Source: an uncultured Flavobacterium sp. (lineage in GTDB: Bacteria > Bacteroidota > Bacteroidia > Flavobacteriales > Flavobacteriaceae). From it: a stretch of DNA of 38,892 bases. The position numbers and the translations under genes are program-made. The notes beneath the pieces are model-generated. The model did no database searches. It was not told where the DNA came from and saw only the letters and a program-made list of their open reading frames with translations. Below are positions 33,963 to 38,892 of this stretch, one piece after another (the first letter of the stretch is position 1; each line of letters begins with the position of its first letter). Location of the stretch: the NCBI RefSeq assembly GCF_946220915.1, contig NZ_CAMIHH010000019.1, positions 1-38,892 on the forward strand, written 5' to 3'.

Positions 33963-34811
33963 ATGAAATTATTAGTTGACAGTGGCGCCACCAAGGCCGA
34001 CTGGATAGCCCTTGACGAAAACGGCAACAGGCTTTTTACTACACAGACACTGGGGCTGAGCCCCGAAGTTATCAATAAGGAAGAGGCGCTTGAAAGGCTT
34101 GAAGCCCGCTTTGACATATACAATAACCGCAAGGATGTTACCAGCCTTTACTTTTATGGTGCCGGCTGTGGTACGGATAGGATGAAGAAATTCATGAAGG
34201 AAATTTTTGAAGAGTTTTTCCCGAATGCGGCAGTGAGCGTTAAGGAAGATACCTATGCGGCTGCCTATGCCACTAACCCAACTAATGATAAGGCAATCAT
34301 ATGCATACTAGGCACCGGCTCCAATTGCAGCTACTTTGATGGTGAGGAACTGCACCAAAAAGTACAGTCGCTTGGCTATATAGCCATGGACGATTGCAGC
34401 GGGAACCGTTTTGGCCGCGACCTGGTACGCGCATATTATTTTAATAAAATGCCCGGCCACCTTGCAAAACAGTTTGAAGCTGAATACAACCTGGAGCCGG
34501 ATGCGATAAAGCACAACCTATATAAAGAGCCTAACCCAAATGCCTACCTGGCCACATTTGCAAAATTCCTGATACAAAACCGCGAGGAGCCTTTTATAAA
34601 AGCGCTTATAATAGATGCTATGCAAACGTTTGTAGACAATTATATCACACAATATGAGAACGCCCACGAAGTACCGGTACATTTTGTTGGTTCGATAGCG
34701 TTCTACCTGAAAGCAGAACTGGCCGAGGTGTTGGGCAATAATAACCTGAAGCTGGGCAATGTATTGAGAAGGCCGATTGACGGGCTGATAGAATACCACG
34801 AACTAAATTAA
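33963..34811 (+). CDS. BadF/BadG-type ATPase, probable N-acetylglucosamine kinase
   Basis: The 282-residue protein belongs to the ASKHA kinases: the phosphate-1 loop VDSGATKADW (5-14) at the N-terminus, CILGTGSNC (about 114-122) as the phosphate-2 region, and SLGYIAMDDCSGNRFGRDLV after it, followed by an adenosine-site strand HFVGSIAFYL near the end. Bacterial relatives are annotated as N-acetylglucosamine kinases or glucosamine-type kinases acting in the cytosol. GlcNAc phosphorylation would suit a cell that also secretes the GH3 hexosaminidase and amidases found here, but substrate specificity cannot be read from motifs. The gene stands alone between two strong terminators. Confidence 0.82.
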   Translation: MKLLVDSGATKADWIALDENGNRLFTTQTLGLSPEVINKEEALERLEARFDIYNNRKDVTSLYFYGAGCGTDRMKKFMKEIFEEFFPNAAVSVKEDTYAAAYATNPTNDKAIICILGTGSNCSYFDGEELHQKVQSLGYIAMDDCSGNRFGRDLVRAYYFNKMPGHLAKQFEAEYNLEPDAIKHNLYKEPNPNAYLATFAKFLIQNREEPFIKALIIDAMQTFVDNYITQYENAHEVPVHFVGSIAFYLKAELAEVLGNNNLKLGNVLRRPIDGLIEYHELN

Positions 34812-34840
34812 CGCACGGAGCGAAAAAAAGCTCTGTTTCA

Positions 34841-34879
34841 AGCTGCCCCCAAAAAGCCGTGTGCTTTTTGGGGGCAGCT
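34841..34879. terminator. Perfect 16-bp hairpin terminator
   Basis: AGCTGCCCCCAAAAAG (34841-34856) pairs with CTTTTTGGGGGCAGCT (34864-34879) around a 7-base loop. TGTGTTTT follows on the plus strand. Confidence 0.88.
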
Positions 34880-34969
34880 GTGTTTTGCGGTAACTCTTAA
34901 TCTTGTATTAAAGCCTGATGCATTAGTAATTTTTTTCATACATTCGGTAAACCAAAATTTAACATAACC

Positions 34970-36052
34970 ATGGTTACCTCAAAAACTATAGCCAACGGCA
35001 TATTACGCGCCGTAGGCATTGGTGCGGCAATTTACATCGGCCTGCTCTTTTTATATAAAATACAATCGGTCATTACCTACCTATTCGTTGCGCTCATACT
35101 GAGCATGATTGCCAGCCCCATAGTTTATTTTTTGAAGCGCAGGCTAAAGTTTCCGCACATCGTGGCTGTACTTGCCACACTGGTGCTTTTTTTGGGCATG
35201 CTGGTTGGCTTTGTATGGCTGTTCGTACCGCTTATCATCTCGCAGAGCGAAAACCTCTCGCTGCTCGACACTGCGCAGCTGGAACAGGACATTAACAGCC
35301 TTTTGCTGCAGGTAAATGAAACCTTTAACATTGACACCAAAAAAATGATGCAGGAAGCCGACCTGACATCAAAGATCAACTTTAACTTTATACCCGACTT
35401 TATTAATTCGCTGCTGGGAATACTAAGCGGTTTTGGCATGGGGCTGGCCTCAGTACTGTTCATTAGTTTCTTTTTCCTCAAAGACAGGAAACTATTTACA
35501 ATCAACGCAAAAAAGGTACTCCCTGATGCGCACGAAGATAAGATACTCAACTCACTGCGTAAGATAAACTACCTGTTGAGCCGCTACTTCATAGGGCTGA
35601 TCGTGCAAATGTCGATACTGTTTACCATGTACCTTATCGTACTCCTTATATTCGGGGTTGAAAACGCATTCATCATAGCCTTCATTACGGCGCTGCTTAA
35701 CATCATTCCGTATATCGGGCCGATCATCGCAACTGTACTGGTGGTATTGCTCACGTTGCTGGGCCACATAGGGCCCGAGGGGCAGGATACCATGTTCTCA
35801 ACCACGCTGTATGTGGTTATAGGCTATTGTGCCGCGCAGTTTGTAGACAATAACATCAGTACGCCGCTGATATTTTCCAACAGCGTTAACTCACATCCTT
35901 TGGAAATTTTTATCGTAATTTTGGCAAGCGGGTTTGTTTTCGGGATACTGGGCATGATAGTAGCGGTGCCACTATATACTATATTCAAGGTTATTGCTAA
36001 AGAGTTCTTTCCGAGAAATCCCGTAGTCAAGGTACTCACAAAAGATATTTAG
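34970..36052 (+). CDS. AI-2E family transporter (PerM/YdiK-like)
   Basis: The 360-residue protein has about eight membrane helices: two at the N-terminus (about 15-50), one at 60-85, a hydrophilic region about 90-140 predicted to be soluble, then the helix cluster from about 145 to 340 containing the typical ALLNIIPYIGPIIAT motif (about 240-254). The family name comes from TqsA, proposed to export autoinducer-2. Other members act in cation/proton exchange or export, so the cargo is open. The downstream methyltransferase start is 3 bases after its stop, indicating joint expression. Confidence 0.9.
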   Translation: MVTSKTIANGILRAVGIGAAIYIGLLFLYKIQSVITYLFVALILSMIASPIVYFLKRRLKFPHIVAVLATLVLFLGMLVGFVWLFVPLIISQSENLSLLDTAQLEQDINSLLLQVNETFNIDTKKMMQEADLTSKINFNFIPDFINSLLGILSGFGMGLASVLFISFFFLKDRKLFTINAKKVLPDAHEDKILNSLRKINYLLSRYFIGLIVQMSILFTMYLIVLLIFGVENAFIIAFITALLNIIPYIGPIIATVLVVLLTLLGHIGPEGQDTMFSTTLYVVIGYCAAQFVDNNISTPLIFSNSVNSHPLEIFIVILASGFVFGILGMIVAVPLYTIFKVIAKEFFPRNPVVKVLTKDI

Positions 36053-36055
36053 AAA

Positions 36056-37228
36056 TTGTTTTCACAGCTATTAGACCCGAAGGTTCAGCAGTTCATAAAA
36101 GATAATACCGGCAGCCCAATAAATAAGCTGGCCCTGCTAAAGAACCCTTTTCCGCAACTGCAATGGCCGGATGTACTTAACCAGATTGCTGCACGCACCA
36201 AGGCGAAAGACAAATTGCCAACCTGGTTTGGCGCTGAGGGCATCTTATACCCGTCAAAAGTATCGGTTGAACAAACCTCATCTGAAACTGCAGCCCAATA
36301 TAAGGCGGGACTGGTATCGGGCGAAAGCCTCATCGACCTTACCGGGGGCTTTGGCATAGACGATTATTACTTTTCGAAAACCGTGGGGCACGTTACCCAC
36401 TGTGAGCTTAACCTGGAGCTTTCGGCCATTGCCAGGCATAATTTTGAAGTTTTGGGAGCCACTAACATCGAATGCCTGCCGGGAGACAGCCTGAATGTGC
36501 TTGCCCTTTTAGACAGGCAGTGGGACTGGCTTTACATAGACCCTTCGCGGCGCAGTGATGCCAGGGGAAAGGTTTTTCTATTGAAGGATTGCCTGCCTGA
36601 TGTACCTGCGCTGCTGGACACCTTTTTTAAATACTCAAAAAACATCCTAATAAAAACCGCTCCCCTACTGGACATTACAGCCGGGCTGGGCGAACTGCAT
36701 TCAGTTAAAGCCATTCATATTGTTTCGGTAAATAATGAAGTTAAGGAACTGCTGTGGCACCTTGAAAAAGGCTATGAGGGTACGATACTGCTGCATGCCG
36801 TGGCATTGGGCAAAGACCATCGGGATATCTTTGAATCGATCTATGATAATCCTCAGGAAGCTTTTTACGAATTGCCGCAAAAGCATTTATATGAGCCCAA
36901 CAGCGCGGTAATGAAATCGGGCGCGTTTGATGCTGTAAGCCGTCACTATAATGTCGCCAAACTGCACAGGCATACCCATTTATACACATCAGATGAGTTG
37001 GTGGAATTTCCGGGGAGGCGGTTCATAATAAACGAAATGATCCCCTTCCAGAAAGCGTTGATGAAACAGCTTGAAGGAAAAAAAATGAATGTAACGGTAC
37101 GTAACTTTCCGCTTTCTGTGGAAGAGCTGCGCAAAAAATGGAAAATTAAGGACGGAGGGGATATTTATGCTTTTTTCACCACCAATAAAAAAGAGGAAAA
37201 ACTGGTATTGGTGTGTTCAAAGGTATAA
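36056..37228 (+). CDS. Class I SAM-dependent methyltransferase with THUMP-like C-terminus
   Basis: The 390-residue protein starts at TTG, three bases after the transporter stop; no ATG occurs near the conserved N-terminus (LLDPKVQQFIKDNT). The methyltransferase core shows SAM motif I LIDLTGGFGID (92-102), acidic strand HCELN (115-119), GDSLNVL and the catalytic-loop-like YIDPSRR (160-166). The last 100 residues (PGRRFIINEMIPFQK and MNVTVRNFPLSVEELRKKWKIKDGGD) match the THUMP-like domain of Bacteroidota RNA methyltransferases. The probable substrate is tRNA or rRNA; the base is unknown. Confidence 0.85.
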   Translation: MFSQLLDPKVQQFIKDNTGSPINKLALLKNPFPQLQWPDVLNQIAARTKAKDKLPTWFGAEGILYPSKVSVEQTSSETAAQYKAGLVSGESLIDLTGGFGIDDYYFSKTVGHVTHCELNLELSAIARHNFEVLGATNIECLPGDSLNVLALLDRQWDWLYIDPSRRSDARGKVFLLKDCLPDVPALLDTFFKYSKNILIKTAPLLDITAGLGELHSVKAIHIVSVNNEVKELLWHLEKGYEGTILLHAVALGKDHRDIFESIYDNPQEAFYELPQKHLYEPNSAVMKSGAFDAVSRHYNVAKLHRHTHLYTSDELVEFPGRRFIINEMIPFQKALMKQLEGKKMNVTVRNFPLSVEELRKKWKIKDGGDIYAFFTTNKKEEKLVLVCSKV

Positions 37229-37401
37229 ATACTAAAAGGGTAGCCATTGAATTAACCTGGAGACCGGAATTTGAAGTTATGCAATTGTTATGATCCCGTG
37301 AGTATAGCATTCGCAAGGCTTGTACATCAGATATCTTTTCATCGTGATATTCTTGTCAGGGCAATGCTACATCCATATGAGTAATTGACTTTCCAAAAAA
37401 T

Positions 37402-37438
37402 TATATTTGCAATGGCATTACATTTGTAGTTATATTTG
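37402..37438 (+). promoter_or_regulatory. Promoter region with three -7 boxes before the secreted protein
   Basis: TATATTTG (37402-37409), TACATTTG (37419-37426) and TATATTTG (37431-37438) all fit TAnnTTTG. The third is well placed: TTTG at 37406-37409 lies 21 bases upstream of it, and the ATG at 37456 is 17 bases downstream. The rest of the 227-base spacer shows no feature. Confidence 0.6.
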
Positions 37439-37455
37439 GCGCATTACTATACACA

Positions 37456-38025
37456 ATGAAGAAATTTTTATTATTATCATTCGCGTTGATATCCTTTTTA
37501 GCGAATGCCCAGCATGAATGTAAAACCACCGAAGAAAAGAACGACGATGGTACGATTACAAAATCCACACCCGACCACATGATGTATGAAAAGGTATTTG
37601 CCGGATCGTCGCAATTCATGTTCTTTTCACTTGCCAGCCACAACGATACCCCAATGCTTAACTTTCAGCTGCTGGCTAAAAGCAAGGATTTTCCGAAAGC
37701 CTATTGCCTTGACAGGGCATCGCGCATTTTCATACAGCTTACCAATGGTAAAATCATTACCCTGATAAGCGCGCTTGAGGAGCAATGCGCAGGATTGGTG
37801 TATGACTCTGCCGAAAAAAATAATATCCGCATACTAACGGGAATGTTCCTCTTCACAAAAGGCACTTTAGAGGATCTTGAAGCCGTGCCGATATCATTCA
37901 TCCGCGTAAAATATGCTACAGAAACAGTAGATTACCCTGTTAAGAAACAACTGGACAGCGAAACGACCGCTGCAAAATACTACCCGGAGAGCTATTTTAT
38001 TAATACGCTCAAGTGCATCAAATAA
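37456..38025 (+). CDS. Secreted protein of unknown function
   Basis: The 189-residue protein has a Sec signal peptide (MKKFLLLSFALISFLANAQ). The mature part starts HECKTTEEKNDDG and contains RIFIQLTNGKIITLIS and VDYPVKKQLDSETTAAKYY, with a mixed alpha/beta composition and four cysteines. It resembles small periplasmic or extracellular proteins common in Flavobacteriaceae, but I do not recognise a family. It stands alone on a good promoter and is followed by about 70 AT-rich bases before the tRNA promoter; no terminator is obvious. Confidence 0.82.
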   Translation: MKKFLLLSFALISFLANAQHECKTTEEKNDDGTITKSTPDHMMYEKVFAGSSQFMFFSLASHNDTPMLNFQLLAKSKDFPKAYCLDRASRIFIQLTNGKIITLISALEEQCAGLVYDSAEKNNIRILTGMFLFTKGTLEDLEAVPISFIRVKYATETVDYPVKKQLDSETTAAKYYPESYFINTLKCIK

Positions 38026-38101
38026 GTTATGAATGTATTGTGCTGACTGTTAAATACTTTAAATATACATTTCAAAAAAATCAAAAAAACCTTAAAAAAT
38101 A

Positions 38102-38133
38102 GTTGCAGATGATAATATCAAAAGTTACATTTG
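38102..38133 (+). promoter_or_regulatory. Promoter of the tRNA unit
   Basis: GTTG (38102-38105), 20 bases, then TACATTTG (38126-38133) fits the Bacteroidota consensus. The first tRNA base is 35 bases after the -7 box. Confidence 0.7.
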
Positions 38134-38168
38134 CAACCGCAAAAAAGGCTAATTGTCTTGTGCTAGCA

Positions 38169-38252
38169 GGAGAGGTGCCGGAGTGGTAACGGAGCAGATT
38201 GCTAATCTGTCGGCGTGCAAACGTCGCCAGGGTTCGAATCCCTGTCTCTCCG
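38169..38252 (+). tRNA. tRNA-Ser (anticodon GCT)
   Basis: GGAGAGG pairs with TCTCTCC (one G-U) as acceptor stem, followed by discriminator G. GCAGA-TTGCTAA-TCTGT is the anticodon arm with GCT at 38201-38203. The long variable arm CGGCG-TGCAAA-CGTCG marks a class II (Ser) tRNA, and CAGGG-TTCGAAT-CCCTG is the T arm. No CCA is encoded. It reads AGC/AGT codons. Confidence 0.96.
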
Positions 38253-38260
38253 CTTTTTTT

Positions 38261-38335
38261 CGGGGTGTAGCGTAGCCCGGTCATCGCGCCTGGTTTGGGA
38301 CCAGGAGGTCGCAGGTTCGAATCCTGCCACCCCGA
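38261..38335 (+). tRNA. tRNA-Pro (anticodon TGG)
   Basis: CGGGGTG pairs perfectly with CACCCCG as acceptor stem with discriminator A. The anticodon arm is CCTGG-TTTGGGA-CCAGG with TGG at 38296-38298, and GCAGG-TTCGAAT-CCTGC is the T arm. CCA is not encoded. It lies 8 bases after tRNA-Ser and is probably co-transcribed with it. Confidence 0.96.
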
Positions 38336-38338
38336 CAA

Positions 38339-38371
38339 GATCCTTCCTGTTTTACAGGTGGGATTTTTTGT
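38339..38371 (+). terminator. Imperfect hairpin terminator after tRNA-Pro
   Basis: ATCC-TT-CCTGT pairs with ACAGG-TG-GGAT around TTT, leaving a 2x2 internal loop, followed by TTTTTTGTTTTT. Confidence 0.7.
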
Positions 38372-38380
38372 TTTTACACC

Positions 38381-38460
38381 ATTGTAGTGTAGCTAGCCGG
38401 GGCATTGCGTCCCGCTATCTGGCGGGAAGGTCAGGGGTTTGAATCCTGCCACCCCGACCA
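38381..38460 (+). pseudogene. Decayed tRNA-like copy
   Basis: The right half repeats the end of tRNA-Pro: GAATCCTGCCACCCCGAC is identical at 38319-38336 and 38441-38458, here followed by an encoded CCA-type end. The left part keeps a TAGTGTAGC stretch like the D-arm entry of tRNA-Pro, but the 5' acceptor strand (CATTGTA) cannot pair with CACCCCG. The anticodon-position hairpin TCCCGC-TATCTG-GCGGGA has a six-base loop, and the T arm carries two extra G and a T for C. It is probably a broken duplicate or a mark of past recombination at the tRNA, not a working tRNA. Confidence 0.6.
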
Positions 38461-38481
38461 GTACAGAAACTAAAATGTACT

Positions 38482-38511
38482 AAAAGCCGTAAATCAATAT
38501 TTACGGCTTTT
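38482..38511. terminator. Terminator after the tRNA-like copy
   Basis: AAAAGCCGTAAAT (38482-38494) and ATTTACGGCTTTT (38499-38511) form a perfect 13-bp stem around CAAT, followed by a T-run. Confidence 0.88.
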
Positions 38512-38892
38512 TTAGTTTTATGTCTGATACCAAAATAAACCCATAGCAATAAATATAAATGTGAGTTATTAAGGAAGCCTTTTTCAAAGCAAAACTGTCC
38601 TGCACAGATTATTTTTAAATGTCTACAACCAGGCTATGAATACTGCTTGTCAGAACAAGCTAAGGGCATTAGACGCTAATTATGAAATTACTATTTTACC
38701 TTTCATGCTCAACAAAGCAATCAACTGTAATATTTGCTGCCGATAATAAAACTACGCTTTTTACCCACTATTAATGTGCCAGGAAAATGACATTTTTGCC
38801 AGAAATTCTAACATTAAAAAATTATTAAATCACTAAACCCTCAAAGTATATTATACTGATTCTGTTAATTTTGTTTTACTGCTCATCCACAC
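38512..38892. other. AT-rich right end without a convincing gene
   Basis: No frame longer than about 36 codons with a start is present on the plus strand, and none resembles a protein I know. TAATTTTG at 38866-38873 fits the -7 box and may serve a gene beyond the edge, but no upstream TTG box supports it. Confidence 0.5.

Noticed and set aside
38081..38338. 85-residue minus-strand frame beginning MSGWQDSNLRPPGPKPG
   Set aside because: It is the antisense of the tRNA-Ser and tRNA-Pro genes. This type of frame is a well-known false protein made from tRNA complements.
38215..38442. 75-residue plus-strand frame across the tRNAs
   Set aside because: It reads through the tRNA-Pro gene and the tRNA-like copy; the stem sequences explain it fully.
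38261..38460. Integrated element between two att sites
   Set aside because: The repeats are only 122 bases apart and no integrase or cargo lies between them; a tRNA remnant is the simpler reading.
38637..38747. 36-codon frame starting MNTACQNKLRAL
   Set aside because: It is too short, with no ribosome site and no known family.

Overview
The window reads as a chromosomal segment from a Bacteroidota species, most likely Flavobacteriaceae and close to Flavobacterium. The evidence is the gene content (BshA of bacillithiol synthesis, TamB beside TsaD, an LptD-like protein, DUF4159, a HutI/HutG pair, two Bacteroidota-type CCG and 4Fe-4S proteins). It is also the promoter style: several genes are preceded by the Bacteroidota -7 box TAnnTTTG, sometimes with TTTG or TTG about 20 bases upstream. 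Most genes lack a clear Shine-Dalgarno sequence and several need TTG starts. I see no prophage, integrase, transposase gene, rRNA or CRISPR array. This is mostly ordinary housekeeping sequence with a few odd spots.

Layout. 1-1751: the tail of an unknown gene, a GNAT acetyltransferase and a CorA-type Mg/Co channel (minus). 1752-5326: a repeat-bearing spacer, then a histidine-degradation pair. hutI is broken by one in-frame TAA and hutG is intact; a membrane-anchored coiled-coil gene lies between them on the minus strand. 5494-9140: a DEAD-box RNA helicase with a terminator overlapping its stop codon, then a tight plus-strand run of secreted protein, three-helix membrane protein, ABC ATPase and secreted EEP-family hydrolase. 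9223-11595 (minus): a PrcB-like lipoprotein, bshA and a DUF1801 protein, with a GC-rich palindrome upstream of bshA. 11669-21217 (minus): a GH3/beta-lactamase fusion, a conserved small protein, a CCG iron-sulfur protein, a HAD phosphatase, a membrane 4Fe-4S protein, an MlaD-like MCE protein and two tandem N-acetylmuramoyl-L-alanine amidases. 21324-24404 (plus): lptD-like and ridA. 24425-24505: a MITE-like inverted repeat. 24518-26948 (minus): DUF4159, rsmE, tsaD. 27126-31571 (plus): tamB without a normal start codon. 31795-33822: pfkA and gapA. 33963-38025: a GlcNAc-kinase-like protein, an AI-2E family transporter, a THUMP-like methyltransferase and a secreted protein. 38169-38460: tRNA-Ser(GCT), tRNA-Pro(TGG) and a decayed tRNA-like copy. 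38461-38892 holds a terminator and no convincing gene.

How the genes fit together. Much of the window concerns the cell envelope. Two amidases and a GH3 hexosaminidase/serine hydrolase fusion act on peptidoglycan, and a GlcNAc-kinase-like protein could take up the released amino sugar. MlaD, LptD and TamB handle lipid and outer-membrane traffic. The CCG protein and the membrane 4Fe-4S protein look like one electron-transfer complex whose substrate cannot be read from sequence. pfkA-gapA supply glycolysis; rsmE, tsaD and the helicase serve RNA.

I found no clearly new defence or mobile system. The best candidates for a second look are the nonsense-interrupted hutI, the tamB gene without a standard start, the inverted-repeat element at 24425-24505, the small ABC cassette at 7358-8301, the GC-rich palindrome at 11003-11063, the tRNA remnant at the right end and an Asp-to-Asn change in the PfkA ATP/Mg site.
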